NCBI GenBank assembly: GCA_963775825.1
Contig: CAVZKY010000051.1
Coordinates: 118,266-182,265 of the forward strand
Length of the DNA: 64,000 nucleotides
Direction: 5' to 3'
Source of the DNA: Bog-532 sp963775825
GTDB lineage: Bacteria > Actinomycetota > Actinomycetes > Streptosporangiales > Streptosporangiaceae
Positions 8,296 to 18,135 of this stretch are shown here, piece by piece. The notes under the pieces are model-generated. The model saw nothing but the letters and a program-made list of their open reading frames with translations. It searched no databases and was not told the origin of the DNA. Positions within the stretch are counted from its first letter, which is position 1. Each line of letters starts with the position of its first letter. The position numbers and the translations under genes were made by a program.

Positions 8296-10041
8296 TTACA
8301 TCGGGTTCGGCTGCGGGTCGGGATTTCGGCCGTGCCGGGCCAGGAAGGCGAAGTCGCAGCCCTCGTTGGCCTGGGTGATCTGCTCGCTGAACAGCGCGCC
8401 GTAGCCGCGCTCGAATTTCGGCTCGGGCGGCTGCCACTGCGCCCGCCGCTCGGCCAGCTCGGCGCCGGACACTTCCAGGCGCAGTTCACGGGCGGCGGCG
8501 TCCAGGGTGATCAGGTCGCCGGTGCGGACCAGGGCGAGCGGGCCGCCGACGAACGCCTCCGGCGCGACGTGCAGCACGCAGGCGCCGTAGCTGGTACCGC
8601 TCATCCGCGCGTCGGAGATCCGCACCATGTCCCGGACGCCCTGGGCCAGCAGGTAGTTCGGGATAGGCAGCATTCCGTACTCGGGCATGCCCGGGCCGCC
8701 CTTCGGGCCCGCGTTGCGCAGCACCAGCACCGAGTCCGCGGTGACGTTCAGCGCCGGGTCGTTGATCTGCTTCTGCATCTCGGGGTAGCTGTCGAACACC
8801 ACGGCCGGGCCGGTGTGCTTGAGCAGCCGCCCCTGCGCGGCGATGTGCTTGATGACCGCGCCGTCGGGGGCGAGGTTGCCGCGCAGCACGGCCACCCCGC
8901 CCTCGGCGGACAGCGCGTGCTCCGGGGAACGGATCACGTCCTCGTCGTAGACGGTCACGCCGGTGATCTGCTCGCCGAACGTGCCCCCGCTGACCGTGCG
9001 GCGGTCCAGGTGCAGCGCGCCGGGCACGGTGGCCAGCTGGGCGAGCAGCGCGCGGCAGGCCGCCCGCGTAATAGAAGTCCTCCATCAGGTACGCGCCGCT
9101 GGGGCGGATGTTGGCCAGCACGGGTACCCGGCGGGAGATCTCGTCGAAGTCGTCCAGGGTCAGCTCGACGCCGGCCGGCCGGCCATCGCGACCAGGTGGA
9201 TCAGCGCGTTGGTGGAGCCGCCGAGGGCCAGCACGGTAGCGGCGGCGTCCTCGAACGCCTCGCGGGTGAGGATCTCCGCCGGGATCAGGTCGTCCCACAC
9301 CATCTGCACGATCCGCTGCCCGCTGGCCGCGGCCATCCGGTAGTGCGCCGAGTCGACGGCCGGGATCGACGCCGCGCCGGGCAGCGTCATGCCGAGGGCC
9401 TCAGCCGCTGACGTCATGGTCGAGGCGGTGCCCATGGTCATGCAGTGGCCGGGCGAGCGGGCGATGCCGCCTTCCAGGTCGGCCATCTCGCAGTCGCCGA
9501 CCAGCCCGGCCCGCGCGTCGTCCCAGAACTTCCACATGTCGGTGCCGCTGCCGACTCGCTGGCCCCGGTAGTTGCCGCTCAGCATCGGGCCGGCCGGCAC
9601 ATAGATCGCGGGCAGGCCCGCGCTGGCCGCGCCCATGAGCAGCGCGGGCGTGGTCTTGTCGCACCCGCCCATCAGCACCGCACCGTCGGCCGGATAGGAG
9701 CGCAGCAGCTCCTCGGTGTCCATGGCCAGCAGGTTCCGGTACATCATCGGGGTTGGCTTCTGGAACGTCTCGGACAGCGTCGCGACCGGGAACTCCACCG
9801 GGAAGCCGCCTGCCTCCAGCACCCCTCGCTTGACCTGCGACGCCCGCTCCCGCAGGTGCATGTGGCACGGGTTCATCTCCGACCACGTGTTGAGGATCGC
9901 GATGATCGGCTTGCCGAGGTGCTCGTCGGCCGAGATTCCGAGCTGGCGCATCCGGGAGCGATGGCTGAAGGACCGCAGTCCCGCCATCCGCTCGCTGCCG
10001 AACCAGCCGTGGCTGCGGAGCTGTTCGGGTGTCTTGCTCAC
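8296..10041 (-). CDS. IlvD/Edd-family sugar-acid dehydratase (L-arabinonate dehydratase-like), two frameshifts
   Basis: Iron-sulfur dehydratase of about 580 residues. The N-terminal part (10041 to about 9175) shows HLGKPIIAILNTWSEMNPCH, the cluster cysteine region LMGGCDKTTPALLMGAAS and the second cysteine SPGHCMTMGTASTM. The middle (LTLDDFDEISRRVPVLANIR) and the C-terminal part (GMPEYGMLPIPNYLL, ISDARMSGTSYGACVLHVAPEA) are in other frames. The breaks lie near 9175 and 9065. The long form and SHGWFGSERMAGLRSFSHRS start resemble sugar-acid rather than biosynthetic dihydroxyacid dehydratases. It would dehydrate an aldonate (arabinonate, xylonate) or hexarate to the 2-keto-3-deoxy acid. Both breaks look like sequence errors, since all motifs are intact. 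Confidence 0.85.
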
Positions 10042-11020
10042 GCCGGTACCCCTTTCGCCTCGTCGGCCGTCGGGTCAAGCCCGGGCACGCCCCAAGATTG
10101 CAGGATGGTCCGCACCTGGGCCCGCTCAGCGTCCGGCAGCAGGCGGCTCGGCGGCCGCACGTCCCGGCCGCACAGGCCCAGCTGGGCCAGGGCTTCCTTG
10201 ACCACGGATACGTTGTCCGCCGACCCGTCGGCCGCGCGCAGGCCCTCGAACGGCCGGATCAGCTCCCAGGTGTCCATCGCCCCGGCGGCGTCACCCGTTC
10301 GCAGCGCGCCCAGCAGGGACAGCGACACGGATGGGCTGACGTTGGCCAGGCCCGAGGTGAACCCGCGCGCACCGTAGGCCCAGTAGCCGGGGGCGTAGGG
10401 TTCGGCCAGCCCGGCCAGCCAGGTGAAGCGGTCCAGCCCGGCGTCCCGCGCCACGGCGGCGAACTGGGTGGCGTCCTTGACCCCGTACTTGATGCCGATC
10501 ACGTTCGGGCAGCGCTGGCCGAGGTCGGCGATCTGGGCCCCGGTGACGCGCTCGCTGCGGATGTAGAGCACCACCCCCAGATCCGGGACCGCATCGGCGA
10601 TGGCCTGGTGGTAGTCCACCCAGCCCGCGGCCGCCTGGTAGGGATGCACCGGCTGGTGGATCATGATCATTTCAGCGCCGGCCTGCTGCGCGTGCCGGGC
10701 CGCGCCGGCCGCGTGGCCGTGTCGTGACCCGACGCCCGCCAGGACGTAGGCCGGGCTCCCCGCGCCGCCTCGCCGTGCGCCGCCCGGACCGCGGTCTCGG
10801 TGGCCTGCCGCGCCTCGTCGCCGGTCAGCGCGTAGAACTCGCCGGTGTTCCCGTTGGCGGTGACCACGGTGATGCCGGCGTCCACGACCCTTCTGACCAG
10901 GTCCGCGTAGGTGCCCCACTCAGGGCTGCCGTCGGGGCGCATCGGCGTCACGGGGATGACGACCACCGTGGCGAGCGCTTCTTTGAGCCGGCCTGCGCGG
11001 TCGCGAGCGTCAAGGGGCAT
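10038..11020 (-). CDS. DapA-family (DHDPS-like) keto-deoxy sugar-acid dehydratase, frameshifted
   Basis: Class I aldolase-fold protein of about 325 residues. It shows VVVIPVTPM, the active-site-loop TANGNTGEFYALT near residue 55, and the Schiff-base lysine in NVIGIKYGVKD. In this context it is probably 5-dehydro-4-deoxyglucarate dehydratase or L-2-keto-3-deoxyarabonate dehydratase, giving 2-oxoglutarate semialdehyde. One break near 10760 separates GDEARQATETAVRAAHG from the remainder (GHAAGAARHAQQAGAEMIM). The start overlaps the GntR gene by 11 bases and the stop overlaps the IlvD-like start, so the genes form one operon. Confidence 0.82.
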
Positions 11021-11741
11021 CGGTATCTCCGGTCTCGGTGAGCGATTCGGTCTCGGCGAGCGAAGGATAGTTCCGGGCCAGGAACGATTCGATGTGGCTG
11101 GTCAGCAGCCGCGCCGCTGCATCCGCGTCGCCGGCGGTGGCCGCGCGGAGAATCGCCTCGTGCTCGGCGGCTTCGCCTCGCCAGGTCGGCGCGCGCTGCC
11201 AGGCCGCTGCGGACACCAGCGCGGTCTGATCACGCAGGTCATCCAGCACACTGACGAGCATGGCGTTGCCGCAGCCGAGGTAGAGGGCGCGGTGGAAGTC
11301 ACGGTTGGCCAGACTGCGTTCGGCCCGGTCGGCGGCCTGGTCCGACCGCTGCAGCGCATGCCGGGCCGCGTCGGCCTGACCGCCGTGGGCCACGGCGCGG
11401 CGGACGGCCTCCGGTTCCAGCAGCAGGCGCAGGTCGTATACGGACCGCACCAGGTCGTCGTCGACGGCGCGCACGGCTGCGCCCTTGTACGGGCTCATCG
11501 TCACGAGCCCGGCACCGGCCAGCGTCTTGAGTGCTTCGCGGACCGGTGTCTTGGAGACGCCGAGCATCCCGGCTAGGTCCGTCTCGACCAGGCCCTGCCC
11601 GGGCCGCAGCTCCCCGGTCAGGATCGCATGCTTGATCGCGTCCAGCACCACCACGGTCCGGGACGGCATGGACCCGGCTATACCGGTCAGGAACCCGGCC
11701 CCGCCCGGCTGGCCTGCCGCTGATCGCGTATCAGATCTCAT
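11010..11741 (-). CDS. GntR-family regulator (FadR/FCD subfamily)
   Basis: A 243-residue repressor-type protein with an N-terminal winged helix (LDAIKHAILTGELRPGQGLV, VSKTPVREALKTLAGAGLV, residues about 28-85) and a C-terminal all-helical FCD ligand domain (DLRLLLEPEAVRRAVA, DFHRALYLGCGNAMLVSVLD, HEAILRAATAGD). FCD regulators bind organic and sugar acids through a metal site. It is the first gene of the sugar-acid operon and probably represses it in the absence of substrate. A CATATATG dyad overlaps the start region at about 11739-11746. Confidence 0.88.
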   Translation of the reverse strand: MRSDTRSAAGQPGGAGFLTGIAGSMPSRTVVVLDAIKHAILTGELRPGQGLVETDLAGMLGVSKTPVREALKTLAGAGLVTMSPYKGAAVRAVDDDLVRSVYDLRLLLEPEAVRRAVAHGGQADAARHALQRSDQAADRAERSLANRDFHRALYLGCGNAMLVSVLDDLRDQTALVSAAAWQRAPTWRGEAAEHEAILRAATAGDADAAARLLTSHIESFLARNYPSLAETESLTETGDTDAP

Positions 11742-11838
11742 ATATGACCGACGCTAGGCCGCCGGTCCGTGCGGGTGTCAACCGGTGCCGGGAGGCGTCG
11801 GCATGGTCACCACAGGCAAACTCAGCGAACCAGCCAAC

Positions 11839-11875
11839 TTGACAGGCGCAAATCAGTATGTGCAGACTAATTTGC
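11839..11875 (+). promoter_or_regulatory. padR promoter and overlapping dyad operator
   Basis: A perfect -35 hexamer TTGACA (11839-11844) is followed by a long dyad at 11848-11875, GCAAAT-N16-ATTTGC, with further internal symmetry (AGT/ACT, TG/CA). The dyad ends two bases before the ATG at 11877 and covers the expected -10 region, so the regulator would block its own transcription. No ribosome-binding site fits between, which suggests a leaderless message. Confidence 0.6.
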
Positions 11876-11876
11876 G

Positions 11877-12405
11877 ATGAATCTCAGCCGTCTCATGATC
11901 CTGGGCCTGCTGGCCGAGCGGGGGCCGATGCACGGCCATCAGATCCGCCGGGCCGCCGAACTGACGAACGCCGAGGTGTGGGGCGGAATCACCGGCGGGG
12001 CCATCTACGCGGAGCTGCGCAAGCTGAACGGCGACGGGCTGATTGAGGCCATCCGCGAGGAGCAGGTGGGCCGGCGCCCGGCTCGCACGGTGTACGAGAT
12101 CAGCGCGGAGGGGCGCCTAGAGCTGGTGGTTCAGCGGGACGCGGCCCTCCAGGTCGTCTTTGGACCGGCCGATCCGGTATCGGTCGTGCTGCTGTTCGCT
12201 GCGGGGCCGGACGGATCCGACTTGGCCCAGCAGCTGGCGGCCCGGCGGCAGCGGGTCGCCACCCAGCTGGCCACGATGTCGGCGGAGCGCGAACGGCTGA
12301 CCAGCCAGGGTGTCTTGCGCGGGGCCGCGGACGAGCCGTGGCCGCGTTCCGCCGGGGCGGGCTGCCATGGCTCGAAGCCGAGCGCCGTGAGCATGGCACG
12401 AGGAG
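11877..12405 (+). CDS. PadR-family transcriptional regulator, 3' part frameshifted
   Basis: A PadR winged-helix repressor. It contains MILGLLAERGPMHGHQIRRA, NAEVWGGITGGAIYAELRKL and RPARTVYEISAEGRLELV (residues about 8-85), followed by a helical C-terminal dimerisation region. The frame shifts near 12335: the expected helix (AAFRRGGLPWLEAERREH) is in the next frame. The native stop is therefore uncertain and the end given is approximate. PadR proteins commonly repress themselves and a neighbouring gene, and the strong dyad at its start fits autoregulation. Confidence 0.8.
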
Positions 12406-12483
12406 CTATGAACGACAGCGCGGATCGGGCGGGCGGGCTGGCCCGGTGCGGCGGGCGGCGGTTACCTCGGGTCCGCCGATGCC

Positions 12484-13227
12484 GTGGTGTACCTGGCCGG
12501 CGCGCCGCTGTTTGACGGGCACCGCCACAGCCGGGATGACATCACGGCGGAGAGCCACCGCCGAGCTGGCAGCCTCAGGCAGCTTGCCATCGCCCTGGGC
12601 GGCCTCAGCCGCCGACCAGCCGTGCTGATCGCCGCATCCTCGGTCGGCTACTACGGCTACGCAGACGCCGGCGATGCGCCGATCGACGAGACCCACCCGG
12701 CCGGCCGCGACTGGTGGGGCCAGGACAGCGTGGCAATCGAGCAGGCCGCCCTCACCGCGCAGGCGCACGGCATCCGTAGCGTCGCGCTGCGGACCGGCTA
12801 CGTGCTGACCCCCGCCAGCCTGGCCTCCCAGGTGGCGCAGTTCCGCCGGCATCTCGGCGGATGGATTGGCACCGGCCGGGGCTGGACCCCCTGGATCCAT
12901 ATCGCGGACGAGGTGGGGCTCATCAGTTTCGCGTTGGAGCAGCCCACCGTCGACGGCCCCATCAATCTCACCCCACCCGAGCCGGTCAGGGCGCGCGAGG
13001 TCGCCCGCGTCCTGGGGCGAGCGGCAGGCCACCGCGCGTGGCTGCCGGTCCCCAGCCCGTTCGCCCGGATGGGCCTGGGCGTGGTCACCGACATACTGAT
13101 CCGCGGAAAGCGTGTCGTTCCCGCCCGGGCGAGCGCGCTGGGTTACCGCTTCCGCTTCCCCGACCCGGATGCGGCGCTGCGTGACCTGCTGGCCCAGCCC
13201 GGCCCTATGACCATTGCGGCCCGGTAA
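12484..13227 (+). pseudogene. TIGR01777-family sugar-nucleotide epimerase, N-terminus missing
   Basis: This is the C-terminal 247 residues of an SDR39U1/YfcH-type NAD(P)-binding protein. It shows VYLAGAPLF, AASSVGYYGYADAGDAPIDE (the YxxxK-like region of the family), ALRTGYVLTP, WIHIADEVGLI and INLTPPEPVRAREVARVLGR. The usual first 55-60 residues with the GxxGxIG nucleotide loop are absent: upstream sequence reads directly into the padR 3' end. So the gene is 5'-truncated, either by a real deletion joining padR to it or by an assembly loss. Confidence 0.8.
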
Positions 13228-13276
13228 TGCGGACGCGGGCCGTCCTCGCGCAGTCCGGCCGGGCCTGCCGCGTCGT

Positions 13277-13715
13277 GTGCTCACGGTGAACATCATCGCC
13301 TGCGTGCTTCTGCTGATCCAGTACCTGCTGGGTATGGCCGTGAACCTGTACGTCACCCTGCCCGGCCGGGACCCGGGCGCCAGGCGCGAGCAACTATTTC
13401 ACCGGCGCGGCCGCCAGCCTCGGCTGGGTAATCCCGGACGGCCCCGCGTGGGCCGCCGCGCACACCGCCTTCGGGCTGGCGCTGGTGCTGGCGGCGCTGG
13501 CCAGCGTCGGGCTGACGTGGCGGCAGGCCAGCCGCTTCGCCCTCTGGACGTCAGTGCTCGGTGCGCTGGCCATCGTGGGCGCCGCGTTCAACGGGGTCAG
13601 CTTCGTGAACTACGGGCACGCCTTCAGCTCGATGATCATGGCCGCGCTGTGGGCGGTGGCGCTGGCCAGCTACCTCGCCGGGGTGTTCCTGGCCGCACGC
13701 CGGCTCGCGGCCTGA
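13277..13715 (+). CDS. Four-helix membrane protein of unknown function, frameshifted
   Basis: About 145 residues with four predicted membrane spans: NIIACVLLLIQYLLGMAVNLYV; AHTAFGLALVLAALASVGLTW; FALWTSVLGALAIVGAAFNG; SMIMAALWAVALASYLAGVFLA. A GTG at 13277 is the likeliest start. The frame changes near 13385, just after the first span, where SNYFTGAAASLGWVIPDGP continues in another frame. The function is not recognised. The layout resembles small actinobacterial DoxX-like or DUF-type membrane proteins. It converges on zwf across a hairpin. Confidence 0.65.
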
Positions 13716-13741
13716 TAATGATCTGCGCCGATGAGCGGCTG

Positions 13742-13763
13742 GCCGCGCGGTAGCAGGCGCGGC
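13742..13763. terminator. Hairpin between convergent genes
   Basis: GCCGCGC, 8-base loop, GCGCGGC: a perfect 7-bp GC stem between the membrane-protein stop (13715) and the zwf stop (13770). It probably terminates both. Confidence 0.55.
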
Positions 13764-13769
13764 GGGCGG

Positions 13770-15231
13770 TCAGCGATCGTCGGGCAGATGCCAGTGAAAC
13801 GGGGCGATCAGCTTGCTGATAGCCGGCTCCGGGCCCCACGAGCCCGGGGCGTAGGGCTCGACCGGCGGCGGGTCCTGCAGCAGCGGCTCGGAGATCTCCC
13901 AGAGCCGCTCGATGCCGTCGGAACTGGTGAACAGGGACTGGTCGCCCAGCATGGCCTGCAGGATCAGGTGCTCGTACCCCTCCAGGGAGTTGGCCTGCGT
14001 AAAGGAGTCCTGGTAGCGGAACACCATCGTCCCCTCGCCGAGCCTCATCTCCGCGCCCGGTTCCTTGGCCAGGAACTTGACCTTGATCGAACCGGGATCG
14101 GCGAAGTCGATGGCGATCTCGTTCCGGTAGCCGGCCGGCGCGTCCTGCCGGTCGATACGGAACATCCGCAGCGGCGGCTCGAGGAAACCGAGCGTCATCA
14201 CTTGCCGGCTGGCCCCCATGCTTCTTCCCCGACCGCAGGAAGAACGGGACGCCCGCCCAGCGCCAGTTGTCGATCTCGGCCCGCACCGCGACCATGGTCT
14301 CCGTCTGGGAGTCCGGCGGCACGCCGGGCTCGCTGCGGTAGCCCTCGTACTGGCCGCGCACCACGTGCCGCACGTCGATCGGCTTCAGGGCGTCGTAGAC
14401 CTTCGCCTTCTCGGCCCGCAGGGACTTGGCGTCGAGGGAGGACGGCTCCTCCATGGCGATGAAGCCCAGCACCTGGAACAGGTGCGTGACGACCATGTCG
14501 CGGTAGGCGCCGGTCTTGTCGTAGAAGTCGGCCCGGCCCTCGATGGACAGCGTTTCCGGCACGTCGATCTGGATGTAGCGGATGTGGTACCGGTTCCAAC
14601 TCGGCTCAAACAGCCCGTTGGCGAACCGCAGGGCCAGGACGTTGTCGACCGACTCCTTGCCCAGAAAGTGGTCGATACGGAAGATCTGCGACTCGTCGAA
14701 GACGGCGTGCAGCTTGGCGTTCAGGTCCCGCGCCGAGGCCAGGTCGTGGCCGAACGGCTTCTCGATGATGACGCGGGAGCCCGGCGCGAGGTTCATCGTG
14801 CCGATCATCGCGACCACCGACTCGAACGCCGCGGGCGGGACCGCGAGGTGGAACAGCCGGCGCGGTTTCCCGCCGATATCCTTTTCCGCCTCTTCGACCG
14901 CGGTCGCCAGCGGGGCGGTGCTATCCGGGTCCGCGGCGGCGAACGACAGGTTCGCGGCGAACGCATCCCACGCGTCGCCGGACGGCTTGGCCTCGCCGAA
15001 CTGCTCCACCGCCTGGCGGGCGTGCTCACGGAACGCCTCGGTACTCATCGCGAACTTCGCCGGGGCGGAGCCGATGATCCGGTAGCGCTCCGGCATCAGC
15101 CCGGCCGCGGCCAGGTGGAAGAGTCCCGGCAGGAGCTTGCGCTTAGCCAGGTCACCGGTGGCCCCGAACAGCACGATGACACGGTTGCCCGGCCGGGGCC
15201 CGGAACGCATGGGTGCCTTCGCCGACGTCAT
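13770..15231 (-). CDS. zwf: Glucose-6-phosphate 1-dehydrogenase, frameshifted
   Basis: First enzyme of the oxidative pentose phosphate pathway, about 487 residues. It shows the NADP loop VIVLFGATGDLAKRKLLPGL near residue 20 and the substrate motif FRIDHFLGKESVDNVLALRF. The second segment (LGFLEPPLRMFRIDRQDAPAGY, RNEIAIDFADPGSIKVKFLA, YEHLILQAMLGDQSLF) is in another frame, with a break near 14215 just after VPFFLRSGKK. The start ATG at 15231 lies four bases past the gnd stop. The order pgi, gnd, zwf on one strand makes an oxidative sugar-phosphate operon. The break is probably a sequence error, as the catalytic regions are intact. Confidence 0.9.
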
Positions 15232-15235
15232 CTGC

Positions 15236-16274
15236 TCAGTCCGCCTTCTTCTCCTGGTGACCGCCGAATCCGGAGCGCATGGCGGATAGTACCTTGCCGG
15301 TGAACACGCCATCGCCGCGGGACTCGAACCGCTCGTAGAGCGCGGCGGTGATGGCGCCGACCGGCACCCCGGTGTCGATGGCGGCCTGAACGGTCCAGCG
15401 GCCCTCGCCGGAGTCGGACACCCGGCCGGTGTAGTCGCTGAGGTCCGGGGACTTGGCGAAGGCGTCGGCGGTCAGGTCGATCAGCCAGGAGCTGATCACC
15501 GACCCGCGCCGCCACAGCTTCGGCGACCTCGCCGACGTCGATCTTGTACTGGTAGGCCCAGGGGTCGCGCAGCGGGGTGGTCTCGGCGTCAACCTCGTCC
15601 ATGTGATCGCCCGCGTCCGCGTGCCCGATGATGCTGAGCCCCTCCGCGATCGCGGCCATCATGCCGTACTCGATGCCGTTGTGGACCATCTTGACGAAGT
15701 GCCCGGCGCCGTTCGGCCCGCAGTGCAGGTAGCCCTCGGCGGCGGTGCTGCGATCCTGCGTCCGGCTGGGCGTGGGCTGAGCGTCGCCCTTGCCCGGCGC
15801 GATCGTCTTGAAGATCGGATCCAGCCGCTCGACCGGTTCCTCTTCCCCGCCGATCATCAGGCAGAAGCCCCGCTCCAGCCCCCACACCCCGCCGCTGGTC
15901 CCGCAGTCGATGTAGTGGATGCCGTCCGGCTCGAGCGCCTTGGCGCGGATGATGTCGTCCCGGTAGTAGGAGTTGCCGCCGTCGATGATGATGTCGTCGG
16001 CGTCGACCAGCGGGCGGAGCTTGTCCAGCGTCGGCTGCACCAGGCCGGCCGGGATCATCAGCCATATGGCCCGCGGCCGCTCCAGCATGTTCGACGAACG
16101 TGGCGAGGTCGGTGGAGCCCGGTGGCGCCCTCGCCTTCGAGGGCCCTGCACCGCGCTCGCGTTGATGTCGTTCACGACGCAGTGGTGGCCGTCGCGCATC
16201 AGCCGGCGGACCAGGTTCGCGCCCATCCGGCCGAGCCCGACCATTCCTAGCTGCATCGGTTTGTCAGTGGCCAT
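15236..16274 (-). CDS. gnd: 6-phosphogluconate dehydrogenase (decarboxylating), short type, frameshifted
   Basis: A YqeC-type Gnd of about 345 residues that makes ribulose 5-phosphate. It shows the nucleotide loop LGMVGLGRMGANLVRRLM, ADDIIIDGGNSYYRDDII, the signature GPNGAGHFVKMVHNGIEYGM and, at the end, VISSWLIDLTADAFA and GRVSDSGEGRWTVQAAIDTG. Two compensating indels distort residues 45-65 (16090-16150), and a third near 15510 moves the last quarter to another frame. The short form is usual in actinobacteria and often NAD-preferring. It lies between pgi and zwf in the same direction. Confidence 0.88.
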
Positions 16275-16296
16275 GAAACGGATGCCTCCCCGTTCT

Positions 16297-17928
16297 TCAG
16301 CGGTTCTTGAGCATGCGGTAACGGCGGATCAGGGCGTTGGTGGACGTGTCGTGGCGGAGCTCCGGCTCGTCCTTGCTCTCCAGTTCCGGGATGATCTGCT
16401 GGGCCAGCACCTTGCCCAGCTCCACGCCCCACTGGTCGAACGAGTCGATATCCCAGATCGTCCCTTGCGTGAAGACACTGTGCTCGTACAGCGCCACCAG
16501 CGTGCCCAGCAGCCGGGGGGTGAGGGTCTCGGCCAGCAGCGTGTTGGTCGGCCGGTTGCCCTCCATCACCCGGTGCGGGATGACCCGCTCCGGCGTTCCG
16601 TCAGCCCGCACCTCGGCCTCGGTCTTGCCGAACGCCAGCGCCTGGGCCTGCGCGAAGACGTTCGAGGACAGCTTGTCGTGATGGTCACGCAGCGGGTTCA
16701 GCGACTTGCCGAACCCGATCAGGTCTACCGGGATCAGCGTGGTGCCCTGGTGGATGAGCTGGTAGAAGCTGTGCTGCCCGTTGGTGCCGGGCTCACCCCA
16801 GTACACGGCGCCGGTGTCGTAGTCCACGTGCCGCCCGGTCAGCGTGACGTGCTTGCCGTTGGACTCCATCGTGAGCTGCTGCAGGTACGCGGGGAACCGC
16901 TTCAGGTACTGTTCGTAGGGCATCACGCCGACGGTCTGGGCGCCGAAGAAGTCGCGGTACCAGACGGCCAGCAGGCCCATCAGCACCGGCAGGTTCCCCG
17001 CCAGCGGCGCGGTGCGGAAGTGCTCATCCATGGCGTGGAAGCCGGCGAGCATCTCGCCGAACTGGTCCGGCCCGATCGCCACCATGACGGACAGGCCGAT
17101 CGCGGAGTCCATCGAGTAACGGCCACCAACCCAGTCCCAGAACTCGAACATGTTCGCGGTATCGATGCCGAACTCGCGGACCCGCTCGGCGTTGGTGGAG
17201 ACCGCGACGAAATGCTTGGCCACCGCGGCCTCGTCGCCCAGCTCGCTGACCACCCAGTCCCGGGCGGAGGTGGCGTTGGTGATGGTCTCCAGGGTGGAGA
17301 AGGTCTTGGAGGAGATGATGAACAGCGTCTCGTCGGCGGACAGATCCCGGGTCGCCTCAACGAAGTCGGTGGAGTCGACGTTGGAGACGAACCGGAACGT
17401 GATGTCGCGGGTGGAGTAGTGCCGCAGCGCCTCGTACGCCATGACGGGGCCGAGATCGGACCCGCCGATGCCGATATTGACCACGTTGCGGATGCGCTTG
17501 CCGGTGTGGCCGGTCCACTCCCCCGACCGGATCCGGTTCGAGAAGTCCGCCATCCGGCGCAGCACCTCGTGCACCTGCGCGACCACGTCCACACCGTCCA
17601 CGACCAGCGACTCACCCTCGGGCATGCGCAGCGCGACGTGCAGCACGGCGCGGTCCTCGGAGACGTTGATGTGCTCGCCGCGGAACATGGCGTCCCGGCG
17701 CTCGGGCACACCGGACTCCTCGGCCAGCTCGACCAGCAGCCGCATCGTCTCGTCGGTGACGCGGTTCTTGGAGTAGTCCAGGTACAGCCCGACGGCCTCC
17801 GTGCTGAGCCGTTCCCCGCGGCCGGGGTCTTCGGCAAAGAGGTCGCGCAGGTGGCGCCCGGCGATCTCGTCATAATGGCGCTGCAGTGCCTGCCACGCCT
17901 TCCGTTCCCGCAGCGGCGTCGCTGACAT
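16297..17928 (-). CDS. pgi: Glucose-6-phosphate isomerase
   Basis: A 543-residue PGI that interconverts glucose 6-phosphate and fructose 6-phosphate. Both family signatures are present: VNIGIGGSDLGPVMAYEAL near residue 140, and GEPGTNGQHSFYQLIHQGT near residue 395. Also seen are SKTFSTLETITNA and FELGKVLAQQI-like C-terminal sequence. I chose ATG 17928 (MSATPLRERKAWQ), which has GGAGGAG just upstream; the frame is open to 17982. The gene is intact. Its 5' region carries a 13-bp tandem repeat. Confidence 0.95.
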   Translation of the reverse strand: MSATPLRERKAWQALQRHYDEIAGRHLRDLFAEDPGRGERLSTEAVGLYLDYSKNRVTDETMRLLVELAEESGVPERRDAMFRGEHINVSEDRAVLHVALRMPEGESLVVDGVDVVAQVHEVLRRMADFSNRIRSGEWTGHTGKRIRNVVNIGIGGSDLGPVMAYEALRHYSTRDITFRFVSNVDSTDFVEATRDLSADETLFIISSKTFSTLETITNATSARDWVVSELGDEAAVAKHFVAVSTNAERVREFGIDTANMFEFWDWVGGRYSMDSAIGLSVMVAIGPDQFGEMLAGFHAMDEHFRTAPLAGNLPVLMGLLAVWYRDFFGAQTVGVMPYEQYLKRFPAYLQQLTMESNGKHVTLTGRHVDYDTGAVYWGEPGTNGQHSFYQLIHQGTTLIPVDLIGFGKSLNPLRDHHDKLSSNVFAQAQALAFGKTEAEVRADGTPERVIPHRVMEGNRPTNTLLAETLTPRLLGTLVALYEHSVFTQGTIWDIDSFDQWGVELGKVLAQQIIPELESKDEPELRHDTSTNALIRRYRMLKNR

Positions 17929-17958
17929 GTCTCCTCCTTCGTCCGGCCACACCCGGTA

Positions 17959-18036
17959 AGCCCGGCCAATGAGCCCGGCCAATGAGCCCGGCCGCTAAGC
18001 CCGGCCGCTAAGCCCGGCCAATGAGCCCGGCCAATG
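17959..18036. repeat. 13-bp tandem repeat upstream of pgi
   Basis: Six consecutive 13-bp units: AGCCCGGCCAATG (four copies) and AGCCCGGCCGCTA (two central copies), arranged 2-2-2. The array lies 31 bases upstream of the pgi start, within its likely promoter or leader. Confidence 0.9.
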
Positions 18037-18135
18037 AGCACTGTGCCTCGACGAGATCGTTTCATGCGCCGGTGAACGCTCGATCACGACCTCGCTGCTT
18101 GGCGAGAAAAATCTCGGTGACCGAAAGGGCGTGGC

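Noticed and set aside
15973..17925. 650-codon plus-strand frame opposite pgi
   Set aside because: Antisense shadow of an intact glucose-6-phosphate isomerase; composition is typical of reverse-strand GC bias.
17959..18036. CRISPR-like or iteron array near pgi
   Set aside because: 13-bp units abut without spacers; no replication protein or other origin feature nearby.
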